Positions 34,351-45,862 of a stretch of 64,000 nucleotides of DNA are shown one piece after another. Each line of letters starts with the position of its first letter. The first letter of the stretch is position 1. A model generated the notes under the pieces. The model was not told where the DNA came from, made no database searches, and saw only the letters and a list, made by a program, of their open reading frames with translations. A program made the position numbers and the translations under genes. The stretch is from NCBI GenBank assembly GCA_030144725.1, contig JASKMD010000002.1, forward strand, positions 5,273,362 through 5,337,361. Reading direction: 5' to 3'. The stretch comes from Haematococcus lacustris (taxonomy: Eukaryota > Chlorophyta > Chlorophyceae > Chlamydomonadales > Haematococcaceae).

Positions 34351-37300
34351 CTACTCTTCCTCCTCCTCCTCCTCGTCCTCCTCCTCGTCACCCTCCTCCT
34401 CCTCGTCTGTCGTGTCGCTGCCCAGGTCCACTGACACAGCCGACTGTCCCTCCTCGTCATCCGAGCCTCCTTCGGAGCCGCTCACAAATTCCTCGTCTGA
34501 CGCTGCCGCTTGGGCCACAGCTGGTGCACCCACCCCCTTGCCTTCTCCCTTGCGCCCTGGACTAAACTGCTGGTCGCCCGTGTCTTCGCTGTCGGAGGAC
34601 GCTCCAGCCGCTGTTTCTCCCTGCGGCTGAGGCGGCGCTACCTGGGCAGGCGTCCCGACCACAGCTGGTGTGGCCTCCGCAAGGGCGACCGCGGCGGTTC
34701 TCCTTCCTCTGCGGCCTTCAGGGGCTGGTACAGCAGCCTCAGGAGCGCCGCACTGCCGCTTCTTGGGCTCCGCTTTCTTCTGACTGGGTCCTGCCTCTGC
34801 CGCTGGCTGATCAGCGTGCTCAGCAGCAGACACTCCAACTGGTTGGCCACGGCCGCTGGCTGCTCCTGGCTCTTTCGTCAGCTTGGCACCAGACTGTTGC
34901 CCATTGACCGACTTGCGCTTGTTTTGCTTAGCTGCAGCCTTGGCGCCGGCTGGCTCCCCAGGAAGCACGGGGCCTGCCTCACAAACCTGGGGCCGCTTCG
35001 CTGCGTTAGCGGGCTTGGCCTTCTTGGCAGCTGGCGCATCCTGGCCTGATGTACCAGCTGCAGCAGCAGCGTCTGGTGCCTCCGGAGGAGCCCGACCCCG
35101 CTTCGGCTGCTTGGCCCCTGGCAGGGGTGGAAGGTCGTCAGAAATGTTATTGGCCACCACGTATGCAAGGCACCCATTCTGGGCTGCCAGGGCATAGGCC
35201 TGCAGGAGCAGTGCATTGGAGGTGGGTCTCTCAGACAGGCCAGTGTTGAGTAAGCCGACCGCCTGGAGCAATGCCGGCGCTACAGACAGTCACCTGCTTA
35301 GCTGCTGTACTGCATGCCTTCCAAGGCAAGCACTTGAGTGTGCACGACTATGGGCAGCTCACATCACACAGCAGCCCAGCCTTACCACTACTCTCTGCCT
35401 CCAGGCTTGTGTACCACAGCACTGGTGTGACGGACATCATACAATGATAGCAATGCTGACTCACCGCCTCCATCTCTGGGTCCTTGGTCTTCACCAGCGG
35501 CTGGTCCACAGCACTGGCTCCAGTGGCGTGGATAGCGGCCAGCAGACAGCGGCCCAGGGCAGCAGCCATGGGCGGGGCGACTGCATTGCCCACCTGAAGG
35601 CAGTGACAGAGTATTCAGAAGCAGACAGAACAGCTCTGGCACAAGCCGAGCTACCCAATGGGTGTGGTTTGCCGCAATGGATGAGTAGGGATGGGTAGGG
35701 AGCGGCATGTGTCGCTTTGAGTGCTGACCATATGTTCACTATGTCCACTGGAACAGGCACCATCACACAATGCCTGGCCAAGAGCACTTCATGGTGCATG
35801 CATCGTGCAGGCTCTCCAGCTCTGCTTGTGTGGCTCGGGGATCTGCAGGTGCACCTGCCAGGACGCACCTGGCGGTAGCGTGAGGGAAGGCTGCCAGTTT
35901 GAGCCCGCACCCCTGCCTGCATGCCCACAAACACCCAAGAGTCCGGGAAGCCCTACGCCAGCAACAAGCAACAGCAGGGGTGAGGCAGGTCACAGCCAGC
36001 TGGCAGCAAGAGGGTAAGCCCAGGCACTGTTGTGCAGGGCATGCACAGACCAGCCTGGTTCAGCTGAGGGAGGGTGAGGGAAGTGAAAGGGTGATTACAC
36101 CACCTTTGACACAGACGTGCCTCCTGCTTAGGCAACATTGCTAGTAGCAAAGTGGTACATGGAGTCTCAACCAGTGCCAAAGGGTCCACATGCAGGATGG
36201 GAGGCTAAGGACCAAGGACCCCATATGTATGTGATGTACCAGGAAGGGAGGCTGATGGCCAAGGACTGTATCTGTTATGGGCAGGAGATATGCTGGGTGC
36301 AGGACATACCTGGCACCGTGCATTTTCGCGGATGGTGAGGACACGGTTTTGCACTGGGTGCAGCACACGCAGGTTGTGCGGCTCAGAGCGCGTGACCACA
36401 GTGGAGATGCCTTCATCATGCCTGCAGCAGGTAGAGGGCTGGCGTGGGTGGCAAACCACTTCCTAACCTGACTAGCCATGGAGCCCTGCCCAATCCTTGA
36501 TTCTCAACTGGCAGCCTAGCAGCTGCACTAAGTCGTCCCTGACAGCCTACGCTTGCCCTCTATGTCCATCCACGGACAGCTTGGCAGCAGTGAGTGCAGC
36601 CATTGTCCCCTTGGCCCATTGTGCCCGGCCCGCTGCCCACCCACCACATGCGGCCGTAGCAGCTGTGGCGCATGCTGTTGCCGTCCTTGCCTTCCTTGCT
36701 TGCTTTGAAGGCTCCGCTCTTGCCCTTCATATAGGTCACGCACCACCTGCAGCCAGGCAATGAAGGGCAGGGATGATGCAGGTAGGCACAGGCAGGTGCA
36801 GAGGGAACCATCACACACTGCTTGCCTGATGCAAAGATAGCGGCCCTGCTCATCTGTGACTGACCTGGGCACCAGGAAGCCTCCAGTGGGGAGCCAGGCT
36901 GTGGTGGCCTTGCAGCCTGGCAAGGCCACGCCACGCCATCCACTGCAGCGGCAGCCACAATGTCACAGCAGTAAAGCGGGCGCAATGTCAGCGGGCAGTA
37001 GCAGCAGCATCCCGACATGTTCACAAGCAGCTGTAGCACCACCTGTCAGACTCAGCCGCACTCTCAACCCTCACTTTGACACCACCAACATCACCACCAC
37101 CACCAAGATCCTGTCACAGTCATAGGTACGCAGCAGGCGGAAGTGCTGTCAAGATTGCTGCAGCACCTAGTGTCAGGGGCATAAGCTGAGCGCATACCTG
37201 GCCTGCCCCACCGCCTTGGCTACTCACTTCCTGTCGTGATTCTCCACCCGCGACGACACAGAGTTGCCCTCGGGGGGAGCCTTGGTAACACCCCCTGCCT

Positions 37301-40300
37301 CACACCCACACTTCCCACCCTTGGGGATGTAGGCGTGGCAGTGCCCCGCACAGCAGGTGCCTGCAAGTGGGCAGCACAGCTTAAACACATGTGAGAAGGG
37401 GCAACATGTTCGTATCTGACTGTGTTTACTACGTCAGTCAGTTCTGCTCTGAGGGCTGGTCTGATGAACTTAACTGTGAGGTCTGTTACAGCTCGTGTTT
37501 GTAGTAGAGGTCATCACTGTTCGTTCGGTGTATTGCCTTGTCCCATACAGCTTCGGCCTTGCTTGCAACACAACCACAAAGGACGCATGCAACAGACAGG
37601 ACTTCAACCCACCGTCGCTGTTGGTCACCATGCCCATGAGATGCCTGAAGCATGCACCCTTGTTAGATGGCACCGCGGCCATGCGCAGGTAGTCGTCAGC
37701 ATTGCAGCGCAGCGGGCAGTGGTCACGCAGGGGGGCCAGCTGCCCCTCCGGCTCCTGCAAAGCTGCCTGGATTTGAGCCATGACCTGCAAGCAGGTGGCC
37801 ATGCAAGGGACAGTCAAGGCAGGCGGCTGAGGGCCTGATTCAGGAGCAGGAGAGACAAACCCGCAGAGCGTGCCAGGCGCATGTGCAGCCTGTGGTGTAG
37901 TGGTGGCAGCAGCAAGGCATACGGCACAGCAGGGAGAGCATGTCGCTAGGAAGCGCTTCGGGCACTGTGCTTAGTCTTCATCATCATCACATGGCGTTCA
38001 CCAAACATGGCGTTGCTGCAGACCCAGCTCCATCAGCAGAAGCAACATCATTTCGCTCCCAGCACAGCCTGTTCCAGAAGCCTAGAACTAGGGGCGGCCT
38101 GAGCTGCGCAAACCACATATGCCAAACTCGCACACATGCTCCAAGGCAAGCACCATATTACTTACGTTAAGGATGCTGTGCCTTCCAAGCAGACCGTGAA
38201 AGGTATGCCTTGCTGTTAGACTTTGCCCACACCTGCTGTCCTATGTCGATCTCGCACATGCGACGCCGGCGCTTAAACTCCTCGCACAGAGCCCGGCGCT
38301 CTTCAGCTGTGCTGCAGAAGGCCATCAGGTGCGCCCGCCACACCTGCAGGAAGGTCCAGGGCCAAGGGCCTGACAGTTGATGGCCTGAAATAACTGCTCC
38401 AGCAATGCGAGCAAAAATCTGTGGTTGCTGCTCCAGCAATGCTAAGGGGTGTAGCCGGTTGTGCAGCTGCTGCAAAGAACGCTGATGATAAAGCAAATAC
38501 AGATAGGGTCAGGGGGATCAGCTGTGGTGTACACGGATTGGGCTCAAGCAATGTGTCAAGAGGCGCTAGTGCCCCTCCCAGACGCCCACCCACACCAGCA
38601 GCAGTCACGCCTGGAGGCCAGCGACAGCTACACCTCCTTCCAAGACAGCTCATGGCGATCCTTGCGTCCATGGTGCCTAGTTGTGACAGTACAAACCAGC
38701 ACAGCCAAAGGAGCCCATGCGAGCCGTTTCATTATTGACTAGCGCCACACAGACCCACCCACCTCGTCAGTGTAGGCGCGGCTGGCCTCCACGTCCTCTG
38801 GTTCCTCCCTGACCTCATCGTCGGAGCCATCAGCCTCGGGCTGCCCCTCCTCGTCAATCGCGGAGGCCGCTGCGGCCACGCGCTTGTCGCCGCGCTTCTT
38901 TGCTTTGGCAGCGGACGGCCGGTTAGCAAGGGTGTCCCCGCCAGCCTGCTCCTCCCGGCTGATGCTGTCCTTGAAGGAGTTGACGTTGCGGTTCATGAAT
39001 ATCTTGCCCACAGCTTGCTGAAGCACCCAGCAACAGGCACACACAGCAGAAACTAGTTTTACCCAAAGGTAGCTTTTGCCTCCTACTTAGGTTTTGATTG
39101 TGGCAGCATCCCGTCACCCTGCCTCATTCCTTGCCTGACTTCTGCTCCTTACACATCAGCGTTTAGGTTGGTTGTGATTTGGATGTATGACACTCACAAA
39201 CTTGTCGTCGGGGTTGGGCCCTGCCTCTGCATAGGTGTCCAGCAACTTCTTGACCACCTGCAGGCGCTGATGCTGCTGCAGCTGGCAGGCCACCAGGCGG
39301 CGCTGCATCACAGGCACCTCCCCAGCGCCTGGCGGCCGGCGCAGATAGAACTGAAAGGGAGTTTTCGGCTCAGAACTGCGGCAGCAGACAATCTAGAAAT
39401 GAACACATGAGCAGGCTAGCAGTGCCAGGGTGACAGCGATGCAAGCATACAGGAACCATCTGTCATGAATCCTAGGGTAGGGGGCCTGGCAGCAAGCACC
39501 CTAGACCAGGAACTGCGATCTGTATGCAAGCTGCTGTGCAGGGCTAGCTGTCCTGGTATACCCTTCTGCCACTACCACCGTTACTACCGCTAGCCACTGC
39601 CAGCGCTAGCCACTACCGCTAGCCACTACCGCTAACCACTACCGCTAGCCACTACCACCGCTACTACCGCTAGCCACCGCCAGCACTGCACTGCGCAGCG
39701 TGGTCCCTGGAACACTCCATCTGGAACACACCACTATTAGCCGGGCTAGTCAGAGCAGACCAGGAGCTGCACTTTGCCACCCCCTTTGCGCACAACTGCT
39801 GCTGGTGCTGAGTGATCTCATAGCTAAGGAGGCTATGGATGACTGTTGGTGGCACTGGTCATCACATGCCCACGCCGGCATGGGACCTTTTGCCCTGCAC
39901 CTTACATGTAGTTTGTGGCGTCTGAGAAGCAGTAGTTGTGGACTGGTGGCAGGTCGCTCAATACATCTCCCAGCCTGTTGCTGGGGTGGGCTGTGCGCCG
40001 GTCCTCGTCGCAGAGGAAGTCTACGCGGCACTTCTGCAGCCCAGGGTCAGCAGTAGCTCAGGTTCAGCCCAGGGCCAGTAGCTGCTTGCGTTAGCCCATA
40101 GGAAGAGGGGTAATGGGCAACAGCAGCAGACCAAAGGTTGAGAGGGCATGTCTTGGATACATAGGACATGTTGTAGATGCCAGGGGTACGTGAGTAGCTC
40201 TGCAAGTACTCTGCAACACAGGAGGATGTGCTTGTGCTGAACAGGGTAGAAGACGAGAAAGGGCCCATGCGCATGCAGGCCTATGATGAGGGCAAAGACA

Positions 40301-43300
40301 GGTGAGGGGCAGCGGCTGGCTCCCCTCCCTCTCCTCAACAACATAGCAGACACGGACAAGCGCACCTTGGCGTTCTCAGGGATGGGCATGCGGAAGTCCA
40401 TGAGACGGTGTGTGGGAGCGGGCAGTGAGGGCAACACACAGTCCCCCCGAGCACCCAAGGTGATGCAGCGCGGTCGACCCTGCACTCAGCAGGCGAGGCA
40501 GAGAGACAGCAGCAGTACCTAGGTGGAAGCCGGAGATGCATGACCAGGTTTACTTCAAGGTTTGGAAAGGGCATAGGAAGCACAGGGAGGTAGCAAAGGG
40601 CCATTGCCTCGCAAAGTTGCATGCCATTGGCCCGCGCCTTCCCACCTGCGGGCAGCCGTAGTCACCCGCCAGCAGCACTCCAATGCGGCATTGGTAGCCC
40701 ATGGAGCTCAGGGCGGCTGTGCAGAAGCGTGCATACCGGGCATCCTCCTTCTTGAACATGTCCTGTGGGCAAACAAGCAGGCGCATAAGTGGACAGGCAG
40801 CAGGCATGCGGCTAAGCAGCTCAGCGGTGAGAAGCTGGCTGGCTATCATGCCATCCATACATCATGGAGGAGATCCATGAATGAGGACACTACATGGGCT
40901 GCTGTGTCAGCCAGCCAGCCTCTGAAACCCTCCTCATGTGGAGCATGGGCTGTTGGCTGTTCGGCAGGAGCTCGTCTGCTGCTGCTGCTGGTTTGGGTGT
41001 AGACTGGCATGCCTCACCGTGACCTGCTCTGTCAGGGTGTGCTGTGGCTTGAACCAGCCCACCATGGCCCAATACCTGCAGAGCATAGCATGCAGCTCAG
41101 GCCTCAGAGCACCCACTGCCCCAGCCCGCTACCATGTGCGCAGATGTGTGCGCATGTTGACATCGTCAAGGTGTGCTGGGGTGTGGAGGGGTGAAGGGGG
41201 GCCTGCAGCTGCCTGGACCACTTGCACTGTGATGAGGCGACTCTTGGGGTCCTGCAAGATCTCCAGCTTGGCTCCGTGGCGGTTTAGACCACTCAACTGC
41301 AGTCATGGCAAGCAGCAGGGAGCCATGGCACGACACCAGGGACCATGTCACTCCCGAGTTATAGCCAGGTGCATGCAACAGTGCACAGGAGGACAGGAGA
41401 GCACTATGCTTGCATGCCCATCCCTGACATCAGCATGCTCATAGTGACTACGATTACATGTGAAGATAAGATTATGGGCGTGTGTTGATACTCAGGTGAT
41501 GGTGTGGGGCAGGCTCCAGGATGGTGTGGGGCTGAGGATGGCTGTGCCCTAACCCGTGCAGCTAGGCCTGCTATGCAGTGTTGGACTCACTCCCTGGCAG
41601 GGCGGCCCCCCACTGATCATGTCCACATTTCCCGGGATGGGAAGGGCGTGGCTGAGCAGTTGTGCCGCAGCGAACGCGTCCAGGACCTGGTGCTTCTCCA
41701 TGTCAGACGCACTGGCCGGCGCACCCAGCTCCAGCAGCACGGCCAGCTCAGTGTCCCGCACCCACACCACCACCTCATCGCACTCCTTGCCAGCCTCTGC
41801 GTCAGCCGTGCCGTCACGTCGAGACTCCGCAATCAAGTTCCTGAGCAGCGCATCCTCCGCTGCATGTGCCTTGCGCCGATCCGACACACGCTTCTCGCAC
41901 ACGGCCTGGACCTCTGCTTTCCATGCCTTGAGGTCGGCGGTGAGCGCCGCACGCTCGCGATCAATGACATCTTGATCCGCGGGGAGTTTCTTGCCGCCCT
42001 TCTGGGTGGTGCCGCCCGGTGCGCCGGCTGCATTGCTTGCGCGCTTCTTCCCTTCTTTCCCCCCCTTCTCGTCGCGCTTGGCCTTGATCTTGCTCCAGCT
42101 GTGGAAGTCTGCAAGCGACTTGGCCACGGTGGTCACATCCCCACTGCCGGAAGCTGGCCGCTTAATTCCGCTCCGCTTGACTGCGCCGGTAGCGCCTGGC
42201 GCGTGCGCTAGCTCGGACCGACGAACTAGCTCTTCCGCCACCTTGCAACCAGGACGTACCCTGCGTATGGACGTCGACAGAAGAACTTCGACACGGACGT
42301 GCAGGCTATATGTCCGAGCGGCAGGTCATGTGCCCTCCTGGTTGCCGGTTTCACCAGCTTACCTTAGTCGTATGGCATATTTGAGCCAACACTGCTCAGG
42401 CGACAGGTCGCAGAACAGGTGGCCTTTGTTGCGAGGGGCGCAGTCTCCCAGTGTTACCTCCAGCACCTCCACCACCCACTGCGGTACAAAGCAAGCAGGA
42501 CAACCACTGATATGCCGCAGGTAAAATAGAGCAGATGCTATGGCCATAGACGCCATACTGTGCTATGGAACATACAGACGGCAGGACAGAACACACGATG
42601 GGCAGGATCGACAAGACGTTTGCAGAGCCGCGCACAGCTACACGAACCTTGTTACTGGAGCTGGCAGGCTGTGCTGAGGCCTTGGCGGGGCTAGGCTTGG
42701 GCTGTGCTTGGCGCTCCACAAAGCCTGGCAGCACACCCTGGACCCAGAGCTGGCTGGTCATCAGCACCTCATCCATGCCTGTGCGGAACATCTGCGTCAG
42801 CAACACCACTGGCCATCATCATCGACGTTACAGTAACCCAGTGGTGGCAGGATCAGCCACAGCACTGGCAACCACCTTGACCTGGCCTGCTACAGAGTGT
42901 GAACAGGTGCTGCTCCAGAGAGCGTGATGGTAGGTGAGCTAGCAGCAAAGCAAGGATGCAGCCAAGCCAGGATACCAGAACCATTACTCACAATGGAGGT
43001 AGGGTGGTTGGCTTGGTACCCTGCAGCTGCATCCTCGTCAATGTCAATGGCCCAGTGCGGCAGCACTCGCACATCCCGGCCTGTGGCAGGATCAAGTCCG
43101 CCCTGACACAAAAAGCTCAGCCCGCCCACCCCACTGCACACTTCCAAGACCCGGTACAGCTCGAGGCCCCCCTTGCCAGCTGCACCGCTGGCCCGACCCC
43201 CAGACTGTCGTGGCTGCATCCTTGCATGGGCTGTGTTGCTGCTTGGGCGGGTGGGCGGGGGGGAGGAGGGTGCTACACCCCCCTTCCTCAACACCCGCCC

Positions 43301-45518
43301 ATTCACGGTAGCCAAACTATTTTGAGCCAGAACCAGTGCCTGAGCCACCATGTCCGGCCTCTCCAATGCCGACCACATCTCTTTCACACTGGCCATGCCC
43401 AGGGGGCTACCTAGCCCCTCCGCTCCTGCCAGCGCAAGGACCCTGGCCCCCAGCCTCTCAGGGCTGCCCACAGCATCCATCACCCGGTTGGTGTGGCCCA
43501 GGGGGCTGGTGATGGAGCTTGCCGGGGCTTGAGGAACTGGGCCGTTGAGGGAGCTGGGGGTGGGGTGGGGCCCTGAAGGGGGGGCGTGGCATGAGGTAAA
43601 GACCAAACGGTCCACTATGGTCTGCTGTGCCTCCCCGGGGTGCTTGCCAGGTATGCTCCTGTGAAGAAGGGGAAGGCAGGCAGGGAGTTGGTCAATATAC
43701 CGCACACAGTTTGAGGCACAGGCTGACATTGGGAAACGTGACGGTGAGGGGTCAGCAAGGCCTGGTCGGCATATGCTGGGTTTGAGGGCCACGTATGTAT
43801 TGTTAACAGCCCTGGAGCCCAGTTTCAGATGACATGTTTGCCACCTGCCTGGTTAATTTGAGTGCAAGTGTGTGCCCCTGGGCCCGACATGCTGAGCACA
43901 AAAATACCGCGGGGACGAGCTGGCTGGTGATCGCCACACTGGAGCAGACCATGCCTGACCTGAAGGTATAGAAGGCTTCGCAGTGCGTTTGATTGAACCA
44001 GTAGTCATACTCGTCATCAGGCTTGGGAGTGCAGCCTGGCGCCACCTCCAGCACCTGTACCTTCCTGTGGGCAGCAGGCAGGGAGATACAACAATACTCA
44101 GGTTGTTTCAACACAGGATTAGACATTACACAGACGGAGGCAACAGGTAAGAAAAACAGAGTCAGGCTCTGGCAGAAGGAGCAGGGCTGGCAAAAGGGTG
44201 TGTGCACTGTAGGGTGGGAGGCATGAGAGCTGCAGGGGTTGAAGGCTTCAACGTGATAGAACTGAGGGGCCTGAGGCAGGGCACTGCTGAATAGCCTATG
44301 CATGAGCCATGGAGGTGGGCTGGTGCACCTGGCGATGACATCCAGCGAGTGTACAGTCAGGTAGCTGGCATTGTCCTGCTCAGTGGCCAGCCATAGGCGA
44401 CGATCGTACTGCTTCGCCTCGATACCCACCTGGCAGCCAGCAGCAAGGAGAGCGGCATTTTTCTTGTTTATTAGACTATCTGCACCGCACGTCCTAGGCA
44501 ATATATGCATATCTTGCCTGCTTGCATGCTGCATTGTCTGATTGCAGGGTGAACGTGCTCATGCCTCGTGTTGCAACATTGGTATACACAGACTCAGTTG
44601 CAGCTTCTGTACAGCGCTGCACACCCTGGCCCAAATGGTGATGGAGGCACTTCGCTCCTGACTCCGCCAGAGCTGCAGCTGAGCACACCTGTTGGTCCTT
44701 GTTCTGCATCACAGTCTCCTCCGCCTGGTACCAGTAGTGGCAGCTGAACAGCTTGGTACCCTGGGAAGCAGGATCGGGACAGGCCATGAGCATTCTATCT
44801 GACAACTAGCTGGACTCATGCAGACATGAGGTGGGTAAGTTGACTGTTTTTGTATTGCATGATTAGCTGCCACGGTCATATGACTTACAGCTACATCCTC
44901 AAACAGCTCAGTAACACGACCGACAAACGAGGTCTCCCCTTCCTCCGCACTCAACTCTACCGCATCGCCCACAGCCACCTGTACCAGGCAGCACTGCTGG
45001 CTGTCACATGATGTTTATCTCACATGCATAACAGGTGTCTGTGATTACTCACAGTGTAGGTAGTCTTCCCGTTCAAAGACGAAACCGCTTTTAGGTATTG
45101 CTTGGCGGCAATAAATGCTGCACTTGCCTACAGCAGGCGCCGAGTGCAGTAGGCACAGGGACAACATAGTCACTGACAGGGTCCAGCATGACTTGCACGG
45201 CTAACACGCTGCGTCTTGCATCGAGGATGGGGGTGGCTTGAAAGGCATGGCAGCTACCTTGGTGTTGTCGCGATCCAGCGTCGCAGCTTCGTACCCGGGG
45301 GGCACTGTGCTGCCCGTGCGCCGGTGCGGCCATCGGCGCTGTGCCTCAAGCTGCAGTTGTACAGTACACCCACATTTGTTACAGTGTATCCAGGCGATTG
45401 TAATTGAAGCAGTGCGCAGCAGGTTCGGTACCTTGTCGACAGCTGAGCCTGCCCAGCTCCAGTCTTGCCCCTCATCACTGGCCTCTACTTCTTGCTTCGA
45501 TTTGCCCTTCTTCACCAT
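34351..45518 (-). CDS. CMT: Chromomethylase-type DNA (cytosine-5)-methyltransferase
   Basis: Nuclear maintenance-type methyltransferase of the plant CMT family. Start exon 45518-45432 ([17 protein letters not shown]); following exons 45350-45258, 45127-45053, 44978-44889, 44760-44689, 44429-44329 and about 44065-43960 encode a BAH domain ([70 protein letters not shown]). Motif I is [20 protein letters not shown] with [19 protein letters not shown] (43150-43000). A degraded chromo-like segment [14 protein letters not shown]...WLKYAI (42500-42362) precedes motif IV GGPPCQG (about 41600), which is the CMT arrangement. Then [12 protein letters not shown] (motif VI region), [20 protein letters not shown] (motif VIII, 40740-40650), [48 protein letters not shown] with [10 protein letters not shown], and motif [14 protein letters not shown] (about 35570). 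A long Ala/Lys-rich tail with an acidic end ([18 protein letters not shown]) finishes at 34351. Many internal exon limits are not resolved. Confidence 0.88.
39541..39690. repeat. 13-bp tandem repeat in a chromomethylase intron
   Basis: Imperfect tandem copies of ACCGCTAGCCACT occur with interspersed CACTACCACCG variants. It lies between chromomethylase exons and has no coding match. Confidence 0.7.
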
Positions 45519-45862
45519 GGCGACTTGGTATCGCTGGCCCAAGGGGTCAAAAGTTTAAAACACACCGCTAACCCAGCGGGCGCGTGGGTTCTACGGGAGA
45601 CCTGACACTGGCTACGTGAATGGCGCTGAACGTGGGGCACAATTGAACTGTACGAGCGGCATGGGATGTTTCAGTAGCCCTTAGCATGGAATGAGTGTGG
45701 GCGCAAGCTCTAGGATCTCGACGGTTTCAAAACTGGCTTGCAGTAGCTGCGGCCGTGCACAGATATGGCATGATTGTCACTGTACCTAGCCAGTAACGTG
45801 ATCGGTACGTGTCAAACCTTCGAGCACAACTACCGGCTACCTCCTCGTGCTAGGATGACCGG

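Noticed and set aside
34510..35049. Plus-strand frames of 179 and 104 codons opposite the chromomethylase tail
   Set aside because: They are antisense shadows of the Ala/Glu-rich C-terminal exon.
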